A stretch of DNA of 64,000 nt, from positions 1 through 64,000 of the forward strand of contig CBRG010000167.1 in NCBI GenBank assembly GCA_000470535.1, read 5' to 3'. A model generated the notes under the pieces. That model worked only from the letters and a program-made list of their open reading frames with translations. It had not been told where the DNA came from and did not search any database. Of this stretch, positions 1-9,392 are shown in pieces (the stretch's first letter is position 1; each line of letters starts with the position of its first letter). The DNA comes from Streptomyces sp. AW19M42. GTDB taxonomy: Bacteria > Actinomycetota > Actinomycetes > Streptomycetales > Streptomycetaceae. Both the position numbers and the translations under genes were made by a program.

Positions 1-1
1 C

Positions 2-688
2 AGCTTCCTCGACCAGGCCTCCGCGCTCGACCAGCTGACGGCCAAGCAGACCGAGGCGCTGACGAAGATCCAGGGCAAGCAGCGGACCCTCGCGCAGGAG
101 CGCAAGGAGGCCCAGGACAAGCTGAACGACCTGGCCGACGTCCGCAAGACGCTCGGCTCGAAGAAGAAGCAGCAGCAGAGCAAGCTCGCCCAGGCCCAGA
201 AGGTGCTCAACACCCTCACCGCCGCCGAGCGCGCGAAGATGCGCGAGGACGACGCCCGCGCCAGCAACGCCGCCAGCGACAAGGTGCGCGCCAGCCGCGG
301 CAGCGGTGACCGGGTCGAACTCGGCAACGAGGCCCCCGCGTCCGCCCTCGGCGCCGCAGCCCTCCAGGCCGCCAACACACGTGTGGGCATGCCGTACCAG
401 GCACGAGCCACCGGCCCCGGCTCCTTCGACTGCTCGGGTCTGACCCAGTGGGCCTACCACCAGGCCGGCGTCGAGATCACCCGCACCACGTTCACCCAGA
501 TAACCCAGGGCACGCGCATCTCGACGAGCCAGCTGAAGCCGGGAGACCTGGTCTTCTTCAACGGCAACTCGCACGTGGGGCTCTACGCGGGCGGCGGCAG
601 CGTGCTCCACGCCCCGTACCCGGGCGCTTTCGTCCGCTACGAGTCGATGAGCACCATCGGTTCCATCGTGGGCGCGGTGCGTATCTAA
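2..688 (+). CDS. NlpC/P60 family peptidoglycan endopeptidase, C-terminal part
   Basis: The reading frame is open from base 2, so the gene starts upstream of the window; the 228 visible residues are its C-terminal part. The first 90 or so residues are rich in Lys, Gln, Glu and Ala in heptad-like order, as in the coiled coil that precedes the catalytic domain of RipA-type hydrolases. The last 110 residues are an NlpC/P60 domain: the catalytic Cys lies in SFDCSGL (about residue 144 of the visible part) and the catalytic His in SHVGLY (about 191). The family cuts peptide stems of peptidoglycan outside the membrane. An internal GTG at 203 could be mistaken for a start, but the coiled coil continues upstream of it. 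The signal peptide would lie outside the window. Confidence 0.9.
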   Translation, partial: SFLDQASALDQLTAKQTEALTKIQGKQRTLAQERKEAQDKLNDLADVRKTLGSKKKQQQSKLAQAQKVLNTLTAAERAKMREDDARASNAASDKVRASRGSGDRVELGNEAPASALGAAALQAANTRVGMPYQARATGPGSFDCSGLTQWAYHQAGVEITRTTFTQITQGTRISTSQLKPGDLVFFNGNSHVGLYAGGGSVLHAPYPGAFVRYESMSTIGSIVGAVRI

Positions 689-731
689 TCAGGCGTTGAC
701 GGGCCGGCTTCCGCGCCCGGTGAGTACCTTT

Positions 732-768
732 CCTGCCCGTCGGCGACCACACGTCACCGGCGGGCAGG
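732..768 (+). terminator. Hairpin after the NlpC/P60 gene
   Basis: A 12-bp stem with one mismatch (732-743 pairing with 757-768) and a 13-nt loop lies 44 bases after the stop codon. No U-tract follows, which is usual in Streptomyces. It probably ends the upstream transcript. Confidence 0.45.
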
Positions 769-866
769 GTGCGTTCATGGGCGCGCCCGATTCCTTTCCC
801 CAAGTGCCTCGGGCCGTTTACGTCGTGGGTTACCGCGCCGGGGACGGGCGCTGCTAGCTTGCGGTC

Positions 867-1523
867 GTGGACGACTTCTCACGCTCCTGGACAGCACTGC
901 TCGCAGCGGTGGCCGGACTCTCCGACGCGGACTTCGCGCGGCCGTCCGGCTGCACCGGGTGGCTCGTGCGGGATCTGGTGTGCCATCTGGTCATCGACGC
1001 CCAGGACATCCTGATCACCCTCGCCACCCCCGCCGCCACCGGACCGACCCGGGACGCGGTGACGTACTGGGAGGTCGCGGACGCGCCGCCGACCGGCGAG
1101 GACCCGCTCGACGCGCTGACCGTCCGGCTGGCCGCCGCGTACGGCGAACCGTGGTTGCTCAGGTTCCATCTCGACGACGTCGGTTCGGCCGCGGGCCGTG
1201 CGGCAGGGCTCGCCGCCCCGGACCTCAGGGTGAGCACCCGCGACGAGGTGTTCACCCTGGCTGACTACCTGTCGGTCTACGTCCTGGAAAGCACGCTGCA
1301 CCACCTCGACCTGATCGCCCACCTTCCGGACGCGGCCGACCCGCCCGCGGAAGGGCTCGCGCGGGCGCGCGAGCTGCTGACCGCGGTCGCCGGCACGGCG
1401 TTTCCGCCATCATTCTCCGACAAGGACGCCCTTCTCGTCGGCACCGGCCGGCGTACTCCGACGGAGTCGGAGGCGGCCGAACTCGGCGAGTTCGGCGGGA
1501 GCCTCCCCCTGATCATCGGCTGA
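867..1523 (+). CDS. DinB-like / maleylpyruvate isomerase family protein
   Basis: This 218-residue protein has the four-helix-bundle pattern of the mycothiol-dependent maleylpyruvate isomerase N-terminal family. It opens with a Trp-containing helix, followed by GCTGWLVRDLVCHLV near residue 30, which matches the usual PGWTVRDLLAHL block carrying a metal-ligand His. A second His-rich stretch (STLHHLDLIAHL, about residues 140-152) could supply the remaining ligands. Members are thiol-dependent isomerases or transferases in the cytoplasm, but most have no known substrate. The start is the GTG at 867; no good ribosome site is visible, so the true start may differ slightly. It stands alone between a hairpin and a TetR-like gene on the same strand. 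Confidence 0.75.
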   Translation: MDDFSRSWTALLAAVAGLSDADFARPSGCTGWLVRDLVCHLVIDAQDILITLATPAATGPTRDAVTYWEVADAPPTGEDPLDALTVRLAAAYGEPWLLRFHLDDVGSAAGRAAGLAAPDLRVSTRDEVFTLADYLSVYVLESTLHHLDLIAHLPDAADPPAEGLARARELLTAVAGTAFPPSFSDKDALLVGTGRRTPTESEAAELGEFGGSLPLIIG

Positions 1524-1573
1524 CGGGCCTGCCTGTTCCTCCATTTCGCTACGGCCGTCGCGTAACGCGTTGG

Positions 1574-2011
1574 GTGGCGCTACCTCCGTTTTACGAGACA
1601 GACGTAGCGATAAGAGGTGTGCTCACGGAACCGGCACCGGTGGTCCGGCGCGGGCGCCCGCGCAGTGGGGCCGCGGCCGTCCGTATCACCGATGCGGCAC
1701 AGGAGCTGCTGCTCGACCGTGGCTACGACCGGTTCTCGGTCGACGAGGCCGCCGTACGCGCGGGGGTCGCGAAGACCACGCTGTACCGGAGGTGGCCCAC
1801 CAAGGATCACCTCGTCGTCGCGGTGGTGGCGCGTATGCGGGACGAAGCCCTCGTCGCATACCGCGGTGACGTCCGCGCGGACCTCACCCGCTACCTCAAC
1901 GCGATCGTCGACGGCCTTCACCGGATGCGCCTGGCCGGATGCCCGTCGGCGTCGGGCGACACGTCCGCCGGGATCGACAGGTTCCTCGCCGCCAACGGCT
2001 ACGAGGGCTGA
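1574..2011 (+). CDS. TetR-family regulator, unusually short
   Basis: The protein is 145 residues from the first GTG, or 130 from a second GTG at 1619; neither has a convincing ribosome site. A normal TetR DNA-binding domain is present: RGRPRSG basic lead, then helix-turn-helix with SVDEAAVRAGVAKTTLYRRW. The ligand-binding domain, normally 120 or more residues, is cut to about 55 and ends in AANGYEG. The HTH is intact, so it may still bind DNA, but with little ligand-binding or dimerisation surface. I infer a C-terminal deletion or recent truncation; no continuation was found downstream in the other forward frames. Target genes are unknown. Confidence 0.6.
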   Translation: MALPPFYETDVAIRGVLTEPAPVVRRGRPRSGAAAVRITDAAQELLLDRGYDRFSVDEAAVRAGVAKTTLYRRWPTKDHLVVAVVARMRDEALVAYRGDVRADLTRYLNAIVDGLHRMRLAGCPSASGDTSAGIDRFLAANGYEG

Positions 2012-2170
2012 CGGACCCGCGAGGAGTGGGCCGGCGGCAGGGTGGGATGGGGTGAAGCGCTCGAGATCGGCTCGTTGTTCCTCGCGGGAGCGGGTGGGCC
2101 TGCGCGAAAGGGTCGGATGACTCGTGGCGGGCACGACGCGGCCGCGCGCCCCGGAACCGCCGGCTCCGGC

Positions 2171-2848
2171 CTACAGCGCCCGCAGGGCCCTCGGGCGGGG
2201 CGGGCCCGGCACCTTGTCCAGGAGCGCCGGAAGGTCCGTCAGCGCGTCGATGCGGAAGTCCGCGGCGGCGACGACATCGGGATGGTCCGCCCACCAGTAC
2301 CCGCACACCCCCCGCCGGAGGTGCGCGGTGAGCAGCCCGCACGACTTGGCGGGGAACAGATCGCCGGCCGGGTGGTCACCCACGTACAGCGTCTCTCCGG
2401 GCTCCGCCCCCGACACCTCCAGCACCCGGGCGAAGAACTCCGGGTCCGGCTTGGCGACGCCCCACTCGTCCGAGGTGACGACCAGGTCCGCCGGCAGGTC
2501 CAGCGCCCGCAGGAGTTCCCCCGCCAGCACCGTCCCGTTGCCCGCGATCACCACCCGCACGCCCAGCGCGCGCAGTTCCGCCAGCACCGGCCGTACGTCC
2601 GGGTACAGGTCCGGCTCCGCCAGGTGCTCGCCGCGACCGGCGGCGGTCCGGGCGAGCGAGGCCTCGTTGACGTCTATGTCGGGGCGCAGGAGGCTCAGCG
2701 CGTCGGCGCTGTCCCGCCCCTGGGCGACCGCGGCACCGACCAGCGCACTCAGCGTGTGCGGCGGGACGCCGAGCCAGTTGGACCAGGAGGCCCAGTAGCG
2801 GTCGTCGCGGATGAGTGTCTCACCGATGTCGAAGACGATCGTTTCCAT
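2171..2848 (-). CDS. HAD-family hydrolase
   Basis: A 225-residue haloacid-dehalogenase-type phosphatase. Motif I is FDIGETL, with the nucleophile Asp at residue 7 and Gly where many members have the second Asp. Motif II is in VVIAGNG, motif III is the Lys of VAKPDPEFF, and motif IV is GDHPAGD. The length and a helical cap after motif I fit subfamily I, cytoplasmic enzymes acting on small phosphorylated metabolites. The ATG at 2848 directly follows a GTG and is the more likely start. It faces away from fbiC, and about 160 bp separate the two starts. The substrate cannot be told from sequence. Confidence 0.8.
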   Translation of the reverse strand: METIVFDIGETLIRDDRYWASWSNWLGVPPHTLSALVGAAVAQGRDSADALSLLRPDIDVNEASLARTAAGRGEHLAEPDLYPDVRPVLAELRALGVRVVIAGNGTVLAGELLRALDLPADLVVTSDEWGVAKPDPEFFARVLEVSGAEPGETLYVGDHPAGDLFPAKSCGLLTAHLRRGVCGYWWADHPDVVAAADFRIDALTDLPALLDKVPGPPRPRALRAL

Positions 2849-3009
2849 CACCGTGCCGACCCTACGGGGCGCGGACCGCTGCGCGGCCGAGGCGCCAGGG
2901 GCGACGGCCGAGCCGGCGGAGAAGCCGGGCCGAGGGGTGCCGGAGGCGGGTGTGGCCTGCGGGAGATCCAGCCGGTCACCGGCCGGCTACTCGCTCGTAT
3001 GCTCGTTTC

Positions 3010-5592
3010 ATGACCGATGCTCAGAGCGGACGCCCCACCACCAATTCCATGCGCCGTGCCCTCAGGCGGGCCCGCGACGGTGTCGCCCTCGACGTGACAG
3101 AGGCCGCCGTCCTGCTCCAGGCGCGCGGCGAGGACCTGACGGACCTCGCCGCCTCCGCCGCCCGGGTACGGGACGCCGGACTGGAGGCCGCGGGCCGGCC
3201 GGGTGTCATCACGTACTCCCGCAAGGTCTTCATCCCGCTCACCCGGCTCTGCCGCGACAAGTGCCACTACTGCACCTTCGTCACCGTGCCCGGCAAGCTC
3301 CGGCGCGAGGGGCACGGCATGTTCCTGTCGCCCGACGAGGTCCTCGCCATCGCCCGCGAGGGCGCGGAGCTGGGCTGCAAGGAAGCGCTGTTCACGCTGG
3401 GCGACCGGCCAGAGGACCGCTGGCCGGAGGCACGGGAGTGGCTGGAGGCAGAGGGGTACGACGACACCCTCGCGTACGTGCGCGCCATGGCGATCCGGGT
3501 ACTGGAGGAGACCGGCCTCCTGCCGCACCTCAACCCCGGTGTGCTGACCTGGACCGACGTCCAGCGGCTCAAGCCCGTCGCCCCGTCCATGGGCATGATG
3601 CTGGAGACCACCGCGATCCGCCTGTGGTCGGAGCCGGGCGGCCCGCACCACGGCTCACCGGACAAGGAACCGGCCGTACGGCTGCGCGTGCTGGAGGACG
3701 CGGGCCGCTCCAACGTCCCGTTCACCACCGGCATCCTGATCGGCATCGGGGAGTCGTACGAGGAGCGCGCCGACTCCCTCTTCGAGCTGCGCAAGACCGC
3801 CCGCGCCTACCACGGCATCCAGGAGGTCATCGTCCAGAACTTCCGCGCCAAGCCCGACACCGCGATGGGCGGCATGCCGGACGCGGAACTGGAGGAGCTG
3901 GCCGCTGCCGTCGCCGTCGCCCGGCACATCCTCGGCCCGTCGGCCCGCATCCAGGCCCCGCCGAACCTGGTGGACGCCGAGTACGCCCTGCTCATCGGCG
4001 CCGGGATCGACGACTGGGGCGGGGTCTCGCCGCTCACGCCCGACCACGTGAACCCCGAGCGCCCCTGGCCGCACATCGACGAGCTGGCCGCGAAGACCGC
4101 GGAGAGCGGCTTCACACTGCGTGAACGGCTCACCATCTATCCGGAGTTCATCCAGCGCGGCGAACCCTGGCTGGACCCGCGCCTGCTCCCGCACGTCCGC
4201 GCGCTGGCGGACCCGGAGACCGGGCTCGCGAAGGAGGGGACCATCCCCGTCGGGCTGCCCTGGCAGGAGCCCGACGAGGGCTTCAACGCCTCCGGCCGCA
4301 CCGATCTGCACCACACCATCGACACCGAGGGCCGCACCGCCGACCGCCGCGACGACTTCGACGAGGTGTACGGGGACTGGGAGGCGCTCCGCGAGGCCGC
4401 CGCCCCCGGCATGGTGCCGTCCCGCATCGACGGCGACGTTCGCGGGGCGCTGAGTCAGGCCGCCGACGACCCGACCAAGCTCACCGACGAGCAGGCGCTC
4501 GCCCTGCTGCACGCGGACGGGCCGGCGCTGGACGAGCTGTGCCGGATCGCCGACGCCCTGCGCCGTGACGTGGTCGGCGACGACGTCACGTACATCGTCA
4601 CGCGCAACATCAACTTCACCAACGTCTGCTACACCGGCTGCCGTTTCTGCGCCTTCGCGCAGCGGCGCACCGACGCCGACGCGTACACGCTCTCCCTCGA
4701 CCAGGTCGCGGACCGCGCCGCGCAGGCCTGGGACGTCGGCGCCGTCGAGGTCTGCATGCAGGGCGGCATCCACCCGGACCTGCCCGGCACCGCGTACTTC
4801 GACATCGCGCGGGCGGTGAAGGAACGCGTCCCGGGCATGCACGTCCACGCGTTCTCACCGATGGAGGTCGTCAACGGCGCGACCCGCACCGGCCTGTCCA
4901 TCCGCGACTGGCTGACCGCCGCGAAGGAGGCCGGTCTCGACTCGATCCCCGGCACGGCGGCGGAGATCCTGGACGACGAGGTCCGCTGGGTCCTCACCAA
5001 GGGCAAGCTGCCCACGGCGACCTGGCTGGAGGTCATCAGGACCGCCCACGAGGTGGGCCTGCGCTCGTCCTCGACCATGATGTACGGCCATGTCGACCAG
5101 CCCCGCCACTGGCTGGGCCACCTGAGGACCCTCGCCAACCTCCAGCAGGAGACCGGCGGCCTCACCGAGTTCGTGACGCTGCCCTTCATCCACACCAACG
5201 CGCCCGTCTACCTGGCCGGCATCGCCCGCCCCGGGCCGACCGACCGCGACAACCGCGCGGTGACGGCCATGGCCCGTCTCCTCCTCCACCCGCACATCAC
5301 CAACATCCAGACCAGCTGGGTGAAGCTGGGCACGGAGGGCGCGGCCGAGATGCTCCGCTCGGGCGCGAACGACCTGGGCGGCACGCTGATGGAGGAGACG
5401 ATCTCCCGGATGGCGGGTTCCGGTTACGGCTCGTACCGGTCCGTCCAGGACCTGGTGGCCATCGCGGAACTCGCGGGCCGGCCGGCGAAGCCGCGTACGA
5501 CGCTGTACGGGGAGGTGCCGGAGGAGCGGGTGGCAGCGGCCGCCGCGTCCGACGGCCATCTCCCGGAGCTGCTGCCGGTGCTGCCCGCGTAG
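3010..5592 (+). CDS. fbiC: Bifunctional FO synthase (CofG/CofH fusion)
   Basis: This 860-residue protein carries two radical-SAM domains in one chain. The N-terminal half (CofG-like) has the cluster motif CRDKCHYC near residue 80, and the C-terminal half (CofH-like) has CYTGCRFC near residue 540. FbiC joins tyrosine to 5-amino-6-ribitylaminouracil to make FO, the deazaflavin core of coenzyme F420, in the cytoplasm. Fusion of the two subunits is normal in actinobacteria. The ATG at 3010 gives the conserved-looking N terminus [10 protein letters not shown]; the frame stays open upstream to 2815 but that extension is low-complexity and overlaps the divergent HAD gene. A strong hairpin follows, so it is probably monocistronic. 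Confidence 0.95.
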   Translation: MTDAQSGRPTTNSMRRALRRARDGVALDVTEAAVLLQARGEDLTDLAASAARVRDAGLEAAGRPGVITYSRKVFIPLTRLCRDKCHYCTFVTVPGKLRREGHGMFLSPDEVLAIAREGAELGCKEALFTLGDRPEDRWPEAREWLEAEGYDDTLAYVRAMAIRVLEETGLLPHLNPGVLTWTDVQRLKPVAPSMGMMLETTAIRLWSEPGGPHHGSPDKEPAVRLRVLEDAGRSNVPFTTGILIGIGESYEERADSLFELRKTARAYHGIQEVIVQNFRAKPDTAMGGMPDAELEELAAAVAVARHILGPSARIQAPPNLVDAEYALLIGAGIDDWGGVSPLTPDHVNPERPWPHIDELAAKTAESGFTLRERLTIYPEFIQRGEPWLDPRLLPHVRALADPETGLAKEGTIPVGLPWQEPDEGFNASGRTDLHHTIDTEGRTADRRDDFDEVYGDWEALREAAAPGMVPSRIDGDVRGALSQAADDPTKLTDEQALALLHADGPALDELCRIADALRRDVVGDDVTYIVTRNINFTNVCYTGCRFCAFAQRRTDADAYTLSLDQVADRAAQAWDVGAVEVCMQGGIHPDLPGTAYFDIARAVKERVPGMHVHAFSPMEVVNGATRTGLSIRDWLTAAKEAGLDSIPGTAAEILDDEVRWVLTKGKLPTATWLEVIRTAHEVGLRSSSTMMYGHVDQPRHWLGHLRTLANLQQETGGLTEFVTLPFIHTNAPVYLAGIARPGPTDRDNRAVTAMARLLLHPHITNIQTSWVKLGTEGAAEMLRSGANDLGGTLMEETISRMAGSGYGSYRSVQDLVAIAELAGRPAKPRTTLYGEVPEERVAAAAASDGHLPELLPVLPA

Positions 5593-5607
5593 GGACATCG
5601 GCGGCGC

Positions 5608-5644
5608 CGAAGCCGCCGGTCCGGAACGCGGACCGGCGGCTTCG
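5608..5644 (+). terminator. Strong hairpin after fbiC
   Basis: A perfect 15-bp stem (5608-5622 with 5630-5644) closes a 7-nt loop 15 bases after the fbiC stop. The convergent surface-protein gene ends at 5708, so it may work in both directions. Confidence 0.8.
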
Positions 5645-5707
5645 TGGTTCTGCTCGCGGTTCTACCTGTGGTTCTGCTCGCGGGTCAGCTCGCGGTTCTC
5701 TCGCGGA

Positions 5708-6985
5708 TCAGGCGCGCTTCGAGCGGCGCCGGGACGCCACCACCAGGCCGGCGCCCGCGGCGAGCACCACCGCGGTGCCGGCGATCAGTGGGAGGGTGCC
5801 GCTGCTGCCGGTCGTGGCCAGGTCGCCCTCTGCGGGGGCCGTGCTGCTCTGCGACGGGGTGGGCGTGCCCGCTTCCGCAGGCTGCGAGGCGGAGGTGGAG
5901 GCGGACGGGGAGGCGGAGCCCGCCGGGGTGTCGCTCGGGGAGGGCGTCGTGGAGCCGGACGGGGTGCTGGCGACCGGCGGCGTGGCCTCCGGCGTTGCGC
6001 TGGGCGACGGGGTCTCCCCGGTCTCGGGCAGGCAGCCGCCGAACGGGAAGTGATGCGTCTCCGCGCCGCCCGAGCCGTGCAGGGAGGCCACCCACACCGA
6101 GCCGTTGACCGGCGCGGCGGTGCCCAGTTCGAGGTGGGCCCGAGGTGCCAGCACGCTGCCGGGCCAGGCCGCCTGGCTGTTCTTGGTGATGGTGCGGGCG
6201 TCGGGGAAGTTCCAGAGCAGGCGGGCGCGGACCTTGCCGTCGGAGGCGCTCTGCAGCTTGTCGTCCAGCACGAAGTCCTGCCCGCCGGACAGGAAGAACC
6301 CGGTGGTGCCGGCCGCGGCCATGTCGTAGCTGCCGCCACTGACGTTGACGAGGGAGGTCGCACCGGCCGGGACCTTGATGAACACCTCCTTGGCCTGCTC
6401 CAGCTGACCGGCGGTCACCCGGAAGACGTTGCGGGTGGTGTTGTCGCCGGTCAGTGTGAGCCGGCTGTCGTCCGCCTTCACCTGGGTGCCGTCGGTCGCC
6501 GCCTCCCCGGCCAGCGCGGCGGAGTAGCCGCGGAGCTTGGTGAACTCGGCGTCGAAGTCGATCAGCCCGGCGTCCTTGCGGAACGACCCGGAGTGCAGTT
6601 CGACGGCACGGTCGCCGACCTTGCCGCCGACGACCGCGTTGCCCTTCATCACGGCGGTGACCGAGCTGCCGTTGAGGAGGTCGCCGCGCACGACGAGCGA
6701 GGCCTGTCCGGGCAGGGCGGCGACCTCCGCCGCCGTCAGCTCGTTGGCGACGCTGAAGCCGCCGCGGAAGTCGGCGTCGCCGCCCACGGCCACCGCCCCC
6801 TCCGCGTCGGGGGAGTGGACGTCGTCACCGAGGACGAACTCGCCGTACCTCCCGGCGACTCCGAACGCGTCGGTGGCGCATTCCGACGGACCGGCGGGCG
6901 TGGCCTGGGCAGCCGGGACGGAAATGAGGCCCAGAGCGAGGCTCCCGCCGAGCACGGTGGCCGCGGTGGCTGCGGATATGCGCAT
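5708..6985 (-). CDS. Secreted choice-of-anchor A protein with LAxTG sortase signal
   Basis: From the ATG at 6985, which has a GGAG ribosome site, the product is 425 residues. It begins with a signal peptide ending near VPAAQATPAG, followed by a choice-of-anchor A domain of about 290 residues (GDADFRGGFSVANEL, then VFRVTAGQLEQAKEVFIKVP). A 75-residue Ser/Thr/Pro spacer comes next, then LATTG, a hydrophobic helix and a RRRSKRA tail. LAxTG is the class E sortase signal of Streptomyces, so the protein should be covalently bound to the cell wall. The function of choice-of-anchor A domains is not known. A palindrome resembling a DasR site lies 89 bases upstream of the start. The upstream in-frame extension to 7075 would bury the signal peptide and is rejected. 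Confidence 0.88.
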   Translation of the reverse strand: MRISAATAATVLGGSLALGLISVPAAQATPAGPSECATDAFGVAGRYGEFVLGDDVHSPDAEGAVAVGGDADFRGGFSVANELTAAEVAALPGQASLVVRGDLLNGSSVTAVMKGNAVVGGKVGDRAVELHSGSFRKDAGLIDFDAEFTKLRGYSAALAGEAATDGTQVKADDSRLTLTGDNTTRNVFRVTAGQLEQAKEVFIKVPAGATSLVNVSGGSYDMAAAGTTGFFLSGGQDFVLDDKLQSASDGKVRARLLWNFPDARTITKNSQAAWPGSVLAPRAHLELGTAAPVNGSVWVASLHGSGGAETHHFPFGGCLPETGETPSPSATPEATPPVASTPSGSTTPSPSDTPAGSASPSASTSASQPAEAGTPTPSQSSTAPAEGDLATTGSSGTLPLIAGTAVVLAAGAGLVVASRRRSKRA

Positions 6986-7073
6986 GGTGCGTGGTTCTCC
7001 TGCGGGTCGAATGCGAAGAAGGAAATGCGGAGGCCTGGTGAAGGCGTCGCACGTGATCTCCGCATCCTCATGC

Positions 7074-7089
7074 ATTGGTCAAGACCAAT
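7074..7089. promoter_or_regulatory. DasR-like palindrome upstream of the surface-protein gene
   Basis: The sequence ATTGGTCAAGACCAAT is a 7-2-7 palindrome with the TGGTC-nn-GACCA core of the DasR responsive element. DasR is the GntR-type repressor that responds to N-acetylglucosamine metabolites. The site is 89 bases before the start codon of the anchored protein at 6985. DasR control is inferred from the motif alone. Confidence 0.5.
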
Positions 7090-7130
7090 CAAGCCCCTGT
7101 AGGAGGAGGGCACGCGGGGATTCGGCCGGG

Positions 7131-7886
7131 TCAGTCCAGGCGGCGCGGAACGCCGAGGAGTCCGGCCTCGATATCGGTCGGCTGGAGCTTGACCAGCTTC
7201 CGGTGCTGCGTCGTGCACCAGAGCACCATGTCGTCACCGAGCGAGGGCAGCGCCTCCGCCTGCACCTGCGGCAGCCGCAGAATCCGGCCGAGGACCGCGG
7301 CCTCCTCCGGGGAGACCCGCTGGATCCCGACCAGGCCCGCGTTCTCGATCAGCTTCGGCGCCGTCGGACCCAGGAACGGCATCAGCGTCAGCACGGACTG
7401 CCACGGCCCCGTCGCCAGCCGGCTGCGCGGCGGGCGCATACCGCAGTCCCGTACGACCAGGACGGGGCTGGTGACCGACGCGCCCTGCGGGCCCACCTGC
7501 TTGACGTCGTGCACCGTCATGCACTGCTGACCACCGCCCGCCGCCTGCGCGAGCCCCGTCCACGCCTGCGGCCTGGCCGTCTCGACGGCGACGCGCGCAC
7601 CGGTACCGGCCGTGCGCAACGCCAGCACCTGCGCCGTCCACACGCTGCCGATGACCACGACATCGAGCTGGGTGGGACGGAACAGGCCGAGGACGGCGGG
7701 CTGCCCCTTCGCGTCGACGCCCGCCACGACCCCGTCGTCACCGAGCGGCAGTCTCATCGCGGCGAGCTGCTCCACGGGCAGTACGTGCCGGTCGCGCCGC
7801 GGACCGAGCAGCCCGAACCCGGGCCTGCTCCGCCCGGCCGCCCGCGGGGCGGCGGGAGCCGGACCGTTGGTCCCGGCGGACGTCAT
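7131..7886 (-). CDS. Type VII secretion-associated protein of unknown function
   Basis: A 251-residue protein from the ATG at 7886, or five residues longer from a TTG that overlaps the eccE stop. It is the next gene after eccE on the same strand with no real gap, so the two are probably translated together. The sequence has no signal peptide or membrane helix. Short hydrophobic strands alternate with Gly and Pro turns (VVVIGSVWTAQVLALRTAG), giving an alpha/beta impression, and there is a conserved-looking GMRPPRSRLATGPWQ segment. I do not recognise a named domain. Its position makes it a likely cytosolic accessory of the secretion machine. Confidence 0.75.
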   Translation of the reverse strand: MTSAGTNGPAPAAPRAAGRSRPGFGLLGPRRDRHVLPVEQLAAMRLPLGDDGVVAGVDAKGQPAVLGLFRPTQLDVVVIGSVWTAQVLALRTAGTGARVAVETARPQAWTGLAQAAGGGQQCMTVHDVKQVGPQGASVTSPVLVVRDCGMRPPRSRLATGPWQSVLTLMPFLGPTAPKLIENAGLVGIQRVSPEEAAVLGRILRLPQVQAEALPSLGDDMVLWCTTQHRKLVKLQPTDIEAGLLGVPRRLD

Positions 7887-7897
7887 ACGGGGGGTGC

Positions 7898-9136
7898 TCA
7901 ACGGGTACCTCCGAGGGGCAGGGTGGCCAGCACACCGGGCAGCTGTTCGCGGTCCAGCCGGACGAGGCTGACCTTCACGCCACGCGCCGCGCGCTCCAGC
8001 TGCCGCCGTACAGAGACCAGTTCGTTGCTGCCGCGCGCGGTGAGACGGACGTGTCCGCTGACGGCCGGTGTGCCGCCGGTCCCGCGCGACACCGCCAGGC
8101 TGAACGTGCTGGCCAGCGCCGGCATCGAGGTGAGCAGCGCCACCAGCTGCGCCGTGGGCGCGGCCCCGGCGCCCAGGTGCGGCCAGCGGCCGACCCAGTA
8201 GGTCGTGTGCCAGCGGTCGTCGCAGCGCCAGGCGCGGGTGGACTCCGTGGTGCGCCGCAGCGGGGCGTCCGCCCGTACCGCCAGCGCGCTGGCCTGCGGG
8301 CTCACACCGGCCGATGTCGCCAGGGCGGACGTCACCTGCGCCTCCGTCATGACCGAGGCGTCGAACCCCGCCCCCGTCAGCCGGCTCGCCAGCTGATCCG
8401 TGGCCCGCAACAGCGCCCGCTGCGCCCCGCCGATCCCGCCACCGCGGGCCCGCACCGCCTCCGGGCACAGCTCAGGGGCGAGCTTCAGCGCGATCCAGGT
8501 CAGCCGGATCGCGGGGGTACCGGCCTGGGCCTGGAGCGGCGCGTACGACCGGGCCGCCGCGGCCTGCTCCGGCAGGTGCGGTCCGGGCGCGGGCTGCGTG
8601 TGCTGCACGACCTGGACGGACTCCAGCCGGATGTCGTCCACCTCAAGGGCGTCGTGCAGCAGGCCGAGCTCCAGCGGCCGGGCGTCCCGGGCCATCCGCA
8701 GCGGTTCGTCGCGCGGCTGCACGAGCAGCAGAGCCGTCAGGAACGTCCCGTCGCCCACCATCCCGATGGAGCGCTCACGCTGCCGGTCGGTATAGGTGTA
8801 CGTCCGCAGCGCCGCGTCGCACTCGATGACCGGCGCCAGCCCGGGATCCACGCCTTCCGCGGACCACGGCTGCCGGGCGGCCCGTAGCCGCCCGCGCAGC
8901 GCCATGACCGCGTTGAGCCACTCCACCACCGGCCGCCCCCGCCGCTGCAGGACCGCCAGCAGCACCAGCACCGCCGCGACCAGGCCCATCGGCACCAGCA
9001 TGACCCTGTTCGTCACCCACGCGATCAGCATCAGCGCGCCGGCGACCTCCATCAACACCACCTGGTGCAGCCGAACCCCGCCGATGCGTCCTGGCTTCGG
9101 GTGCACACTCATCACTGCGGTCGTCGCGCTGCTCAT
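7898..9136 (-). CDS. eccE: Type VII secretion protein EccE
   Basis: A 412-residue protein with two adjacent membrane helices near residues 25-62 (VAGALMLIAWVTNRVMLVPMG, then a Leu/Val-rich helix), followed by a cytoplasmic or peripheral domain of about 340 residues. This is the EccE layout. EccE sits at the rim of the ESX membrane complex next to EccB, C and D. The start is the ATG at 9136; an internal ATG (MSVHPKPG) is possible. The gene is divergent from eccB with 256 bases between them and is followed at once by the gene at 7131-7886. Low primary sequence conservation is usual for EccE, so the call leans on topology and context. Confidence 0.85.
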   Translation of the reverse strand: MSSATTAVMSVHPKPGRIGGVRLHQVVLMEVAGALMLIAWVTNRVMLVPMGLVAAVLVLLAVLQRRGRPVVEWLNAVMALRGRLRAARQPWSAEGVDPGLAPVIECDAALRTYTYTDRQRERSIGMVGDGTFLTALLLVQPRDEPLRMARDARPLELGLLHDALEVDDIRLESVQVVQHTQPAPGPHLPEQAAAARSYAPLQAQAGTPAIRLTWIALKLAPELCPEAVRARGGGIGGAQRALLRATDQLASRLTGAGFDASVMTEAQVTSALATSAGVSPQASALAVRADAPLRRTTESTRAWRCDDRWHTTYWVGRWPHLGAGAAPTAQLVALLTSMPALASTFSLAVSRGTGGTPAVSGHVRLTARGSNELVSVRRQLERAARGVKVSLVRLDREQLPGVLATLPLGGTR

Positions 9137-9392
9137 CCCCCGGTATGTCCCTCCGTGTCACGGCACTACGGCGTGTGTGCGTGGACCGACGCGCATCGCA
9201 CACCGGCCCGCGACCGCCAACTGTCCCACGGCCGGACCAGAGGCGTTCGAACGGGGGCTCACGGCGGACGGCCGGACAGGAGCGTTTGGCAGACTCCCCG
9301 AATCATGCACCCGCACGGCGGCGGACGAGCGTCGGCGGGCATAGTGGTGGCGGTTCGCGAGGCATCTACAACCACGGGGAGAAGTCGGGCAG

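Noticed and set aside
3655-4848. Reverse open frame of 397 codons opposite fbiC
   Set aside because: Antisense shadow of a certain gene, Val/Arg/Asp-rich with no motif.
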